A stretch of 51,049 nt of DNA from Crocosphaera sp. (GCA_030064955.1 JASJDW010000003.1:1-51049); one strand, 5' to 3'. Positions 33,076 to 42,284 are shown, counted from the stretch's first letter. The notes: a model not told the origin generated them from the letters alone. Translations and numbers: made by a program.

Positions 33076-35724
33076 ATGCAGCCTCATTTAATGCCTCAAC
33101 GTTTTTATCAATGGCTCAAATCAAGAAAATTTGCACTTAATGCCACGGATACCCGTTATGCTTTGGTAGAAGCCTCTTTAATCGGAGTTTTATCAGCGAT
33201 CGCAGCCTTAATTCTTAAACAAGGCGTGGGTTGGCTAGGAGGTTGGCGTGTCGCCTTAGCCAACCAATTTGGCGCAATCTTAGTGCTTCCCTTAGGAGGA
33301 CTCATTTTAGGCTATTTGGCTGGTTTAATCATCGAAACCCTCTCCCCAACAGCTACAGGGGGCGGTATCACTCAAGTGAAAGCAGCGTTAGCCCGGTATC
33401 CAGTTCCCCTATCCTTACGGGTAGCCATCGTTAAACTGGTTGGCACCATTTTAGTGTTAGGAGGTGGGTTAACCCTAGGCCGTCGCGCGCCAACCGTCCA
33501 TATAGGGGCAGCCTTAGCAGCGCAACTGAGTAGTTGGGTTCCCACTTCTCCCGAACATCGACGACAAATGATTGCAGCCGGGGCTGCTGCCGGACTGGCA
33601 GCCGGCTTTACCACTCCCATCGCTGGTGTGTTGTTCGTTATTGAGGAGTTGATGCGTGATGTTTCGGGGTTAACCCTAGAAACCGCTATTGTTGCCTCCT
33701 TTACTGGGGCAGTTGTCTCGTTAATGTTGCAATCATCTACCCTTAATTTTCCCTCTTCCTTATTAGAACTGCCCGATATCACCTTTTCGGCCTCAGAAAT
33801 TCCTTTTTACCTACTCTTAGGCATATTAGCCGGCATATTAGGAGCATTTTTTAATAGAGGACTCTTAGCCAGTGTCAGAATACAAAGATACTTTAATTTA
33901 CCCCTGTCTTGGCGTATTGGCTTAATGGGAATGGTATCAGGTCTTATTATTGCCCTATTACCCCCCTTCTTTAGAGATAATGCAGGACTGCGTATCATTC
34001 TAGTAACGGGGGAATTAGATGGAAGTCGCATTTTACTCGCTTTTATTGCTCATTTTTTCCTCACCATTTTGGCCTATAGTTGCAATGCCCCTGGGGGTTT
34101 ATTCGGTCCAGCACTGGTGTTGGGGTCTGCGTTAGGGTATTTAGTGGGAGATTTTGAGGAGTTATTAACCGGAACGGGGACAGAGTCCACCTATGCGTTG
34201 GCAGGAATGGGGGCGTTTTTCACAGCGGTGGTAAGGGTTCCTGTAACAGCGATCGTCTTTGTCTTTGAACTAAATACGGATTTTAATATTGTTTTGCCTT
34301 TAATGGTGACTTGCGCCGTGTCTTACATTGTGGCCGAAAGCGTCTCACGGGGTTCTCTTTACGAACATATGTTACAGGCACGGGGGATCTATATCAATGA
34401 AGCAGCCACAGCGCAGGATTTTCTCTCAAAATTAACCGCCTCAGAAGTCATGGAATCTCATGTGGAAACCTTATCCAGTGATTTAACCTTAGATGAAGTG
34501 CTGCAAGCCATGTCTAACTCAAGTCATCGGGGGTTCCCTGTGGTGGATCGCGGTCAATTAGTAGGCATTGTTACGCAAACGGATCTGGCAAAATTAAAAA
34601 AAGTTCCAGGATATACGCCTTTATCAGAGTTTATGACCCGAAGACCTATTACAGTGCAAGCTGAGGCTTCTTTAAGTGATGTTTTATATCTACTTAACCG
34701 TTATCAATTATCCCGTCTTCCTGTGACAGAAGGCCATAAATTAGTGGGAATTATCACCCGAACGGATATTATTCGTATCGAAGCCAACCAGTTACAAGGA
34801 GATGACACCAGTATTAATGAGGTGGTTCCTGATCCTTCCTATATTACCTATCAAACCCGGGCCCCGTTAGCTGGTGAGGGTCGCATTTTGTTACCTTTGG
34901 TCAACCCTGATACAGCCACTTCTTTGTTCAAAATTGGTGCAGCGATAGCGAGACAACAAAACCAAGAAATTGAATGTTTACAAGTCATTACGGTTCCTAA
35001 ACACAGCGATCCGGCACAAACTCCCGTTATTACCCAACATAGTCGTCAATTATTACAAAGAACAGAGCGATTAGGCCGTCAATATCATCTTCCTGTTCAT
35101 ACTCAAATTCGCATTGCCCACGATCGCGCCCAAGCTATTTTAGACACCATTCGAGAACGACATATCGATTTGATGATTTTAGAATGGACAGGGGAAAATC
35201 ATACCCCAGGGACTATTTTTGGTCCAGTGATTGATATCTTAATTCGTAAAGCGAGTTGCGAATTAGTCTTAGTAAAATTAGGTCAAGCAAGAGAGGCGTT
35301 TCCTCAAACTTTAGATAAAGATACTACTTGGTTAATTCCCATTGCTGGCGGGCCCAATGCCAAACGGGCGATGGAATTGTTACCTGGATTAATAAAATTA
35401 TATAATCGTCCCCGTTCCCCCATTATTTGGCTATGTCAGGTGTTTTCTCCCCATAAATCTAATCCGAATTATCAATCCTTGCAAGTTAAGGCGACACAAT
35501 TAAAAGAAGAATTAGAACGTCCTGTGATTCCCCTTCCCATTCGTTCCCAGTCTGTAGCTGATGCGATCGTTCATTTAGCGGAAGCAGAAAGTTGTGACGT
35601 GGTTATGTTAGGGGTGAGTCGAGAAGGGTTATTAGTTCAGGTGATACAAGGAAATATTCCTAAAATGATTGCTCAAAAGGTGAAAAGTACGGTCATCTTA
35701 GTACGAGGAAAGTTGGATAATTAA
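33076..35724 (+). CDS. ClC-type chloride channel/antiporter fused to CBS pair and two Usp domains
   Basis: An 882-residue fusion. Residues about 30-435 are a ClC membrane domain (GVLFVIEELMRD and NAPGGLFGPALVLGSALGY are clear). CBS domains follow at about 450-510 and 515-572 (VMESHVETL, FMTRRPITV), then two universal-stress-protein domains from about 600 to 740 and 750 to 880. The canonical selectivity motif GSGIP reads GGGIT (Gly96 for Ser) and GREGP reads GRRAP (Arg137 for the gating Glu). Both changes affect anion binding and gating residues, so transport mode is uncertain. CBS and Usp domains suggest nucleotide control. An ATG at 33091 is an alternative start. Confidence 0.9.
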   Translation: MQPHLMPQRFYQWLKSRKFALNATDTRYALVEASLIGVLSAIAALILKQGVGWLGGWRVALANQFGAILVLPLGGLILGYLAGLIIETLSPTATGGGITQVKAALARYPVPLSLRVAIVKLVGTILVLGGGLTLGRRAPTVHIGAALAAQLSSWVPTSPEHRRQMIAAGAAAGLAAGFTTPIAGVLFVIEELMRDVSGLTLETAIVASFTGAVVSLMLQSSTLNFPSSLLELPDITFSASEIPFYLLLGILAGILGAFFNRGLLASVRIQRYFNLPLSWRIGLMGMVSGLIIALLPPFFRDNAGLRIILVTGELDGSRILLAFIAHFFLTILAYSCNAPGGLFGPALVLGSALGYLVGDFEELLTGTGTESTYALAGMGAFFTAVVRVPVTAIVFVFELNTDFNIVLPLMVTCAVSYIVAESVSRGSLYEHMLQARGIYINEAATAQDFLSKLTASEVMESHVETLSSDLTLDEVLQAMSNSSHRGFPVVDRGQLVGIVTQTDLAKLKKVPGYTPLSEFMTRRPITVQAEASLSDVLYLLNRYQLSRLPVTEGHKLVGIITRTDIIRIEANQLQGDDTSINEVVPDPSYITYQTRAPLAGEGRILLPLVNPDTATSLFKIGAAIARQQNQEIECLQVITVPKHSDPAQTPVITQHSRQLLQRTERLGRQYHLPVHTQIRIAHDRAQAILDTIRERHIDLMILEWTGENHTPGTIFGPVIDILIRKASCELVLVKLGQAREAFPQTLDKDTTWLIPIAGGPNAKRAMELLPGLIKLYNRPRSPIIWLCQVFSPHKSNPNYQSLQVKATQLKEELERPVIPLPIRSQSVADAIVHLAEAESCDVVMLGVSREGLLVQVIQGNIPKMIAQKVKSTVILVRGKLDN

Positions 35725-35744
35725 TAATTATTAATTTAATTATA

Positions 35745-35841
35745 TATAGCCAGTCTAAATGGTTTATGAAAACTTCCTTTTCCCTGTGTCCTGTTCGCTA
35801 TTCTCAACAAGTATGTTTACGACTCAAATAGACTAGCTATA
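35745..35841. repeat. MITE-like 97-base element with inverted ends
   Basis: TATAGCCAGTCT (35745-35756) and the complement of TATAGCTAGTCT (35830-35841) form 12-base inverted ends with one mismatch. The element fills almost the whole 118-base spacer and ends one base before the stop codon of the minus-strand gene at 35843. Confidence 0.6.
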
Positions 35842-35842
35842 G

Positions 35843-36637
35843 TTAAGGTAGTAAGGTTTTTTTGATGATTTTTCTTAACTCTTTCCAAGCTATTTCACCT
35901 GTGAATTCATCAATCCAATCTTTAGGTTTTTCATAAAAATATAATTTCTTGCTTTTTAATTCATAAACAACTGGAATTTGATACCACAGAGCATTGACAG
36001 AATGTCTTAGGGGATTTTCTGTTAATATTTTCTGTCTCGTATTTTCATCTAATTCATCAACTAAAGCAATTGACGCACAAAGACTATTCGGTAATCGAAA
36101 ATCATAAAGAGGTTTAAAAATTAGTGTATCTAATTCGGCTTGTTCTTCAGTATACTTTAAACATTGACTACTAAACTCTCGTAAAGAATCAATAGTCAGT
36201 TGATAAAATTCAGCAAAAATGAAATAAGCTTCCCCTCTATAATTTAACCAACCTATTGACATATCAAAACTTTGTTTTCTAGCTACAAAATTAAACTTTT
36301 GATCTCCATTGTAAATATTTGGTTTAATATCTAAGAAACCAAAATTTTCTCTTAAATTTGGAAGCACGAAATCTAAATAGCTCAATAATTCCTTTTCATT
36401 TTTACAAATTTCTGGAGGTAAAGCGTATGTATTTTTCCAATCAGTAGGGAGAGTCCCCTCTTGTATTTTTTGCTTTATATCATTAATGTTTTTGTAGCAT
36501 TCTTCGATTCTTTTATCTAACTGAAATGTTATCTCAGGAGATGCTATGATTACTCGTTCTTTCTCAAGAAAAGCTCGTTTTTCCTGCCAAAGTGCAAGTA
36601 AATCTTTCAATTGTTGTAACTCATTTTCTGATATCAT
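35843..36637 (-). CDS. hypothetical protein with effector-associated-like N-terminal domain
   Basis: A 264-residue protein. Residues about 5-60 (LQQLKDLLALWQEKRAFLEKE, then FQLDKRIEECYKNINDIKQKI) form a helical hairpin like the effector-associated domains that cyanobacteria place before TIR, caspase, NACHT and nuclease effectors. The remaining 200 residues are of mixed alpha/beta type with no motif I can name (SFDMSIGWLNYRGEAYFIFAEFY). No membrane segment. It would be consistent with a conflict or signalling system, but no other such gene lies next to it, and the domain call is by eye. Confidence 0.6.
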   Translation of the reverse strand: MISENELQQLKDLLALWQEKRAFLEKERVIIASPEITFQLDKRIEECYKNINDIKQKIQEGTLPTDWKNTYALPPEICKNEKELLSYLDFVLPNLRENFGFLDIKPNIYNGDQKFNFVARKQSFDMSIGWLNYRGEAYFIFAEFYQLTIDSLREFSSQCLKYTEEQAELDTLIFKPLYDFRLPNSLCASIALVDELDENTRQKILTENPLRHSVNALWYQIPVVYELKSKKLYFYEKPKDWIDEFTGEIAWKELRKIIKKTLLP

Positions 36638-36817
36638 TTCGACTTTATTCCTATCTTAAATTGTAATACAGTTCAATCCCAGTTATTTGTTGACTTAGTT
36701 GTCATCCATGTTAACCCATAAAACAATGATGTAGATGTAAGAATTTTTCTTGACTTAAATGCCAATTTAGGGTAATTAAATTATATAAAAGTATGAAGTA
36801 ATAACGACTGAACTTTA

Positions 36818-37168
36818 ATGAATTATTTTTATCTTCGTCCCGAAGACTTACCCCCTCGCACCCCCGTTGATGACTCTGTACAACGCAACCTTGATCAAGC
36901 GGTAACTCGTTATTTTTATGAAAGTTGCGATCGCTTAACTCAACAAGCTTTATCCCGTAGTGGATGGTATGTAACAACTTCTGGCACAGCCTTGACTTTA
37001 GTAATCATTTGTGCTGATAGACGACAAAATTGGGAGATTTTAAAATATCTGCCTTCCTTGGCTAAATATTTAAAAGAATTTGCTCCTACTACGAATATTC
37101 GCATTTACCCCCCACCAGGAGACGGAACCTCCTTAGAAATGCGTTTTAAAATGCCTACAATGGTTTGA
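36818..37168 (+). CDS. conserved cyanobacterial hypothetical protein
   Basis: A 116-residue soluble protein starting MNYFYLRPEDLPPRTPVDDSVQ and ending IYPPPGDGTSLEMRFKMP. It has a helix-rich first half, a strand pair (YVTTSGTALTLVIIC) and a second helix. No known motif; not recognised beyond a feeling that it is widespread in cyanobacteria. A HIP1 site lies within it. It reads alone on the plus strand, followed by a 366-base gene-free gap with repeats. Confidence 0.65.
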   Translation: MNYFYLRPEDLPPRTPVDDSVQRNLDQAVTRYFYESCDRLTQQALSRSGWYVTTSGTALTLVIICADRRQNWEILKYLPSLAKYLKEFAPTTNIRIYPPPGDGTSLEMRFKMPTMV

Positions 37169-37197
37169 TAGTAGGTTAATTATTAGTGAGGAGTGTT

Positions 37198-37347
37198 ATG
37201 GCAGTTCCCATACTTGTAAGGTACAAACTCTTCTAGTTTCAGGAGTCAGGAGTCAGGAGTCAGGAGTTCCTCACTTCGTTCCGGCGCTATCGCACAGGAG
37301 TCAGAAGTTGAATATTAGGTGTATCTCATAACTGTGGGAAATGCTAT
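37198..37347 (+). repeat. dispersed repeat family A, copy 4 (longest)
   Basis: The most complete copy, about 150 bases: start GGCAGTTCCCATACTTG, tandem GGAGTCA units, a GC-rich insert (TTCGTTCCGGCGCTATCGCAC), then GTTGAATATTA and the end GGGAAATGCTAT. Start and end are imperfect inverted repeats. Confidence 0.82.
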
Positions 37348-37396
37348 AACTATTTTTTCAATCCAGGTTTGACAAGCAATTTATAGTTAGTTTTAA

Positions 37397-37423
37397 GCTG
37401 ACGGTTGATAGCTGAATGCTTAC
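37397..37423 (+). repeat. heptad repeat, copy 2
   Basis: Units GACGGTT, GATAGCT, GAATGCT then TAC, the same family as at 21763-21795 and 44603-44636. Confidence 0.65.
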
Positions 37424-37534
37424 AGTATCACAGAGACTCATCCAATTTTAAACCTTGGATGAGGATAGTTGACCCAAAATTCCCCAAGATAGTGTATCGT
37501 CATTGAGACGGATAAGATAGAACAATTTTGGGGT

Positions 37535-38419
37535 ATGGAAACATCAGAACTGATTTTACGAACTGCACAAAATTTATTTGATGGGTTGGCCATTGGTAGT
37601 GTAATCGCTTTGGCAGCGGTAGGGTTAACCTTAACTTATGGTATTTTACGACTGTCTAACTTCGCTCACGGGGATTTTATGACCTTGGGAGCTTATTTAA
37701 CCTGGTTGGTGAACACTCAAGGGTTAAATTTAGCCTTATCGGTGATCATCGGTGCAATGGGTACTGTGGTGGCCATGTTAATTTCAGAATTTTTATTATG
37801 GAAACCCATGCGCGATCGCAGAGCCACATCCACAACCCTCATTATTATCTCCATTGGGTTAGCGTTATTCTTGCGTAACGGTATTTTAATGATTTGGGGA
37901 GCGAAAAATCAACGCTACGATATTCCCTTGGTTCAAGCTCAAAAATTCTTGGGGTTACAATTGGCAACGGATAGAATTTGGGCAATTATTTTATCCATTG
38001 TTGCGATCGCTATTTTACATTTAGTCTTACAAAAAACAAAAATTGGTAAGGCCATGCGTGCCGTCGCTGATAATATTGATTTAGCAAGGGTTTCAGGCAT
38101 TAATGTAGAACAAGTTGTTCTTTGGACTTGGGTAATTACGGCCATTTTAACCACCCTTGGCGGTGTGATGTTAGGGTTAATTACCAGTACCGTAAGACCG
38201 AATATGGGGTGGTTTTTGATTTTACCTATGTTTGCTTCTGTTATTTTAGGGGGAATTGGCAACCCTTATGGTGCGATCGCTGGTGGGTTAGTTATTGGGG
38301 TTGCTCAAGAATTAAGTGTGCCTTGGTTGGGACCTGATTATAAATTAGGGGTGGCTTTATTCATTATGATTCTTATTCTTTTAATTCGTCCTCAAGGTAT
38401 TTTTAAAGGGACTCTTTAA
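37535..38419 (+). CDS. branched-chain/neutral amino acid ABC permease (LivH/NatD type)
   Basis: A 294-residue inner-membrane permease with about eight hydrophobic helices. Signatures include LTLTYGILRLSNFAHGDFMTLG (residues about 27-48), characteristic of LivH-type permeases, and KAMRAVADNIDLARVSGIN, the ATPase-coupling loop. It would be half of the membrane pair in a Leu/neutral amino acid importer; in Synechocystis the Nat-I system uses NatD. The other components are absent from this window and the downstream gene converges, so it stands alone. A strong terminator follows the stop. Confidence 0.88.
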   Translation: METSELILRTAQNLFDGLAIGSVIALAAVGLTLTYGILRLSNFAHGDFMTLGAYLTWLVNTQGLNLALSVIIGAMGTVVAMLISEFLLWKPMRDRRATSTTLIIISIGLALFLRNGILMIWGAKNQRYDIPLVQAQKFLGLQLATDRIWAIILSIVAIAILHLVLQKTKIGKAMRAVADNIDLARVSGINVEQVVLWTWVITAILTTLGGVMLGLITSTVRPNMGWFLILPMFASVILGGIGNPYGAIAGGLVIGVAQELSVPWLGPDYKLGVALFIMILILLIRPQGIFKGTL

Positions 38420-38493
38420 AACATAATTCTTTTGGTTAAATTCATCATTAAGCTAACAATATTATAGTTTCTTATAAAGTTAGACCCTCAAGA

Positions 38494-38519
38494 CCGAGAT
38501 CAATTTCTCGGCTTTTTTT
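38494..38519 (+). terminator. intrinsic terminator after permease gene
   Basis: A six-base-pair stem CCGAGA/TCTCGG with a six-base loop is followed by C and seven T. It sits 75 bases after the permease stop and abuts the stop of the converging MFS gene. Confidence 0.85.
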
Positions 38520-40183
38520 CATAATTCGTGGTTTTCTTCTTGTTGATATCTTTCTTGTAATTTTAAACGAATTGAGCCATGAACTTCACGGGTAATGGGA
38601 TAAAAATAGGCTAAAATTAAGCCTATGATTAAAATAATAGCAGGTAAAGGAGCAACGGCAATTCTAATAGCAAATAAAGCGGTTTCAGGCTGTGTGGGAA
38701 TAGGTTGACCGGGAATTTGTTCTACAAATCCGGCTGCTTCTAAGACGATACCGACTAAGAATAATCCTAACGCTAATCCGAACTTTTGTAAGAGTACCAT
38801 AAACGCATAAAATACCCCTTCTCTTCTTTGACCTGTTTCTAATTCATCTAATTCGATAACATCAGGAACCATTGACCAAGGAATGAGATAAGCAACGGAT
38901 ACTCCAAACCCTGCCATAATAGCTAAAACAAACATCAAATTAACTTGTCCAGGTTGTAATAAAAAGAGTCCAATTTGAGCAATAATCCAGACTCCTGTTC
39001 CCATAAAATAGACAATTTTTTTATCTAATTTCTGACAGACTGCTTGCCAAAAAAATAACATAACTAAAGCAGTTCCTTGCACAGCTAAAGCAACTAAACC
39101 AGATTGATCTTCTCTTAGGTTCATATAACTAACGACGAAATAAACTAAAATAGATGCAGTTAATTGAACAGCTAACCAGGAACATAAATAAATACCAATA
39201 ACAAATAGAAAAGGACGGTTATTAAAAACGATTTTTAATTGTTGTAAAAAAGATAGATTCGTTTGCGCTTGATTATTTAGGTTACTTTGTTTAGCTTTTT
39301 GACTCACTAAGTGATCTTCTACCTTTGCAAACCATAAACTATATCCAAATCCAAATAATAATAAACCAGATATAATGGAAAAAAAGCTTAGATAATCTAA
39401 TTGACCATTTCCTCCCATCAAGGTTGATGTAGTAGGAATAAATCGCAAAATTCCATAAATAATTCCTAAAATACCCACCCCAGTTAAGAGGATTCCTAAT
39501 TGTTTCTTTTGGATTAAATTTAGAATAGCCTCTTTCCCTTTTTCTTGAATACGTAAACTACACCAAAATAAGGCAATAATTCCTAAAAAGGAACAACTTA
39601 AACCTAAAATTAAGAATCGTATTTGAGGATCATCAGGGAAATTAATAGAAACTAAAATGTAAAGTATTAATGATAAAATACTGCCACCAATAGAAAAAGA
39701 AAAACGAAAACTATTTAAACTGGTTCTTTCATTATAATCCTGGGTTAATTCTGGTGTTAATGCTGTATAAGGTAAATTAACTGTTGTATAAGCAATGTTA
39801 AACAAGATTCCAATCACTACATAATAAGCAAATAAGCTCCATTGATTTACTGTTAAATCATCACTAAATTGAGGAATTGTCCACTGCAAAGAATAACATA
39901 AAGCAAAGGGAATTATCCCTCCTAAAATCCAGGGAAGACGACGACCCCAACGAGAATGGGTTTTATCACTTAAGACTCCAATAATAGGATCATTAATAGC
40001 ATCAGAAATTTTACCAATCATTAAAATACTTCCCGCTAAACCAGGAGGCAAACCAGCTACATTCGTGAAAAAAAATAACAGATAAAAAACTAAAATATTA
40101 GCAGCGATCGCAGGACCAAAATCACCAGCACCATAGGCTAATTTTGTGGTAAAATGGAGTTTCTCAGTATCAGGTGATGTCAT
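38519..40183 (-). CDS. MFS transporter of the GPH sugar:cation symporter type
   Basis: A 554-residue protein with about twelve membrane helices. The start LAYGAGDFGPAIAANILVFYLLFFFTNVAGL and SDAINDPIIGVLSDKTHSRWGRRLPW are hallmarks of the glycoside-pentoside-hexuronide:cation symporter family. An extra loop of about 120 residues in the middle contains two hydrophobic stretches and is longer than in MelB. Substrate cannot be inferred. It is divergent from rsmA with only 32 bases between the start codons, so both promoters must overlap the neighbouring coding or leader sequence. Confidence 0.85.
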   Translation of the reverse strand: MTSPDTEKLHFTTKLAYGAGDFGPAIAANILVFYLLFFFTNVAGLPPGLAGSILMIGKISDAINDPIIGVLSDKTHSRWGRRLPWILGGIIPFALCYSLQWTIPQFSDDLTVNQWSLFAYYVVIGILFNIAYTTVNLPYTALTPELTQDYNERTSLNSFRFSFSIGGSILSLILYILVSINFPDDPQIRFLILGLSCSFLGIIALFWCSLRIQEKGKEAILNLIQKKQLGILLTGVGILGIIYGILRFIPTTSTLMGGNGQLDYLSFFSIISGLLLFGFGYSLWFAKVEDHLVSQKAKQSNLNNQAQTNLSFLQQLKIVFNNRPFLFVIGIYLCSWLAVQLTASILVYFVVSYMNLREDQSGLVALAVQGTALVMLFFWQAVCQKLDKKIVYFMGTGVWIIAQIGLFLLQPGQVNLMFVLAIMAGFGVSVAYLIPWSMVPDVIELDELETGQRREGVFYAFMVLLQKFGLALGLFLVGIVLEAAGFVEQIPGQPIPTQPETALFAIRIAVAPLPAIILIIGLILAYFYPITREVHGSIRLKLQERYQQEENHEL

Positions 40184-40215
40184 AAAAAAGGATTATTTAA
40201 AGTAAAGTATTAATT

Positions 40216-41028
40216 ATGCCTCAACCCCGTAAACGGTTTGCTCAACATTGGTTACGCAGTGAAACAGCACTACAACAAATTATACAAGCTGCTCACCTAA
40301 ACAACAGCGATCGCCTCTTAGAAATTGGTCCAGGAACGGGTATTTTGACCCGTCGTCTCTTACCCTTAGTGCAGTCTGTTCTTGCAGTAGAATTAGATTG
40401 GGATCTCTGTAAAAAATTAGTTCAACGTTTTGGAAATTATGATAACTTTTTACTCCTACAAGGGGATATTCTTAAGCTAGATATTGTAACAGAAGCCAAA
40501 GATTTTCCTAAATTTTTGCCCGTTAATAAAGTGGTTGCTAATATTCCTTACAATATTACCAGTCCCATTTTAGAAAAACTTTTAGGTCGTATTTCTTCCC
40601 CTCAAACTCCTCCTTACGATCTGATTGTTTTATTGATTCAAAAAGAAGTTGCTCAAAGAATTGTTGCCTATCCTGGTAATAAAAATTATGGTGCATTATC
40701 CATAAAAATGCAATATTTAGCTGACTGTAATTATATTTGTGATGTTCCGAGTAAAGCGTTTTATCCTCCCCCAAAAGTTGACTCTGCTGTCATTACCTTT
40801 CGTCCTCGTTCCTTACTCAATTCTGCCATTAATCCTAAACTTTTAGAAACGTTAATCAACTTGGGATTTTCTAGTCGTCGTAAAATGTTACGGAATAATT
40901 TAAAAAGTTTAATTGATAGCGATCGCCTCACAGCATTTTTAACCGACATAAACCTTAACGATCAAGTTCGTGCTGAAAACTTAGATCTTAACCAGTGGAT
41001 CGCATTAAGTAATCATTTTTCTCAATAA
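40216..41028 (+). CDS. rsmA: 16S rRNA A1518/A1519 dimethyltransferase
   Basis: RsmA (KsgA) dimethylates two adenines in helix 45 of 16S rRNA late in small-subunit assembly. The 270-residue protein shows the N-terminal RKRFAQHWL, SAM motif I LEIGPGTGILT (35-45), VVANIPYNITSP (motif IV, 107-118) and FYPPPKVDSAVI in the C-terminal half. Length is typical. Located just upstream of an integrase-like fragment with no terminator seen. Confidence 0.96.
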   Translation: MPQPRKRFAQHWLRSETALQQIIQAAHLNNSDRLLEIGPGTGILTRRLLPLVQSVLAVELDWDLCKKLVQRFGNYDNFLLLQGDILKLDIVTEAKDFPKFLPVNKVVANIPYNITSPILEKLLGRISSPQTPPYDLIVLLIQKEVAQRIVAYPGNKNYGALSIKMQYLADCNYICDVPSKAFYPPPKVDSAVITFRPRSLLNSAINPKLLETLINLGFSSRRKMLRNNLKSLIDSDRLTAFLTDINLNDQVRAENLDLNQWIALSNHFSQ

Positions 41029-41120
41029 TTATTCTGGTGGTCTTTTTAAGCATCTTTTTGTTAAGATATGAATATATTAATAATATTTTCATAATTTCTC
41101 TGCACTCTCACCCTTCTATC

Positions 41121-41519
41121 ATGGTTAATATGATGCTTTCTCCTCAACGGTGTACACCGCAATGTTCCCTCTTAGAAGAATTTTTGCAGGTTTTACCCCT
41201 CCAATATAGAACCATTGTGGCTATCGCTTACTTTACCACTTCTAGAATTAAGGATATTTTGTTGTTACAAAAACAGGACATTACCCCTGAAAAAATTATT
41301 ATTCGAGACTCAACATTACAGAAAATCAAAAAAGTTACAATTATCCCTAAATTACGACCCTATCTGACTGTATATCTCAATGGATATGACACGCAAAAAT
41401 CAGATTTTTTATTTACTGATCAATTAGGACAACCTCTCAAAAGCTCTCAAGTGTTCAAAATTCTCAAAATAGTGGCAAAAAATATCAATCTTCCCCATAT
41501 CTATTGGTTGATTCTTTAG
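41121..41519 (+). pseudogene. truncated tyrosine-recombinase-like protein
   Basis: About 132 residues from ATG 41121; the frame can extend to an ATG at 41037 but that part looks non-coding. The text LPLQYRTIVAIAYFTTSRIKDILLLQKQDI resembles the first catalytic block of tyrosine recombinases, with Arg in TTSRIKDIL as the likely first Arg of the GLRxSEL motif. FLFTDQLGQPLKSSQVFKILK matches the next conserved part. The protein stops at the place where HxLRHS and the Tyr box should follow, so it cannot be an active recombinase. It may be a decayed gene or a small DNA-binding derivative. Confidence 0.6.
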
Positions 41520-41612
41520 ACAGTCAAACCACCACAAAATTAGACATCCATGATCGTTACTGTAAAAAATCGTTACAATAAAAGCAGTAATAGATGAAGA
41601 AATGTTACAAAA

Positions 41613-42284
41613 ATGATTAGCATTGACTTAGAACAAATATCCTTGCAACTAGAAAGCGAAAATTCCCGCGATCGCCTCTTAGCCTTAGCCTCCTTACGGG
41701 AAGTATCGGCAGAAGATGCTGTTCCCTTAATCAAGAAAGTTTTAAACGATGAGATTTTACAAGTGCGATCGATGGCGGTTTTTGCTTTGGGCGTGAAACA
41801 AACCGATGAATGCTATCCTATTTTAGTTAAACTATTAGAGACAGACCCCGATTATGGTATTCGGGCTGACGCAGCCGGAGCATTAGGGTATCTTCAAGAT
41901 CCACGGGCCTACGAACCTTTATCTAGAGCATTCTACGAAGACACCCAATGGTTAGTGCGATTCAGTGCTGCTGTGTCCTTAGGAAACTTGGGGGATATTC
42001 GCGCCAAAAATCTCTTATTGCAAGCCTTAGACAGTGAAGAAACCGTAATGCAGCAGGCAGCGATCGCAGCTATTGGAGAGATCCGCGCCATTGATGCCAT
42101 TGATGAGATTTTGCGCTTTGCCAATTCCGAAGATTGGTTAGTGCGCCAACGTTTGGCTCAAGCTTTAGGCAATTTTAACACAGAAAAAAGTCTTTCTGCC
42201 CTCAAGTTTTTAGCCAAAGATCCTCAACCCCAAGTCAGGGAAGCTGCTTTGTTTTCTCTTAACCTTTTGGAACAAAACACCTAA
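41613..42284 (+). CDS. HEAT-repeat protein, NblB/phycobilin-lyase-like
   Basis: A 223-residue all-helical protein with about six HEAT-like repeats (RLLALASLREV, VRSMAVFALGV, IRADAAGALGYLQD, VRFSAAVSLGNLGD, VMQQAAIAAIGEI, VRQRLAQALGNF). The same architecture occurs in NblB, which aids phycobilisome degradation under starvation, and in CpcE-type bilin lyases. Size is close to NblB. The next gene is a CpeS-type bilin lyase, which supports a bilin-related role. NblB itself versus another HEAT scaffold cannot be decided here. Confidence 0.7.
   Translation: MISIDLEQISLQLESENSRDRLLALASLREVSAEDAVPLIKKVLNDEILQVRSMAVFALGVKQTDECYPILVKLLETDPDYGIRADAAGALGYLQDPRAYEPLSRAFYEDTQWLVRFSAAVSLGNLGDIRAKNLLLQALDSEETVMQQAAIAAIGEIRAIDAIDEILRFANSEDWLVRQRLAQALGNFNTEKSLSALKFLAKDPQPQVREAALFSLNLLEQNT

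Noticed and set aside
37220-37300. CRISPR-like array suggested by repeated GGAGTCA units
   Set aside because: The units are contiguous 7-mers without spacers and belong to dispersed repeat family A.
41037-41120. Upstream extension of the integrase fragment
   Set aside because: The extra 28 residues are hydrophobic and unlike any recombinase N-terminus; ATG 41121 is a better start.
41495-41580. Frameshifted continuation of the integrase fragment
   Set aside because: The alternative frame after the stop does not yield the HxLRHS or Tyr boxes, so a single frameshift does not restore a full enzyme.
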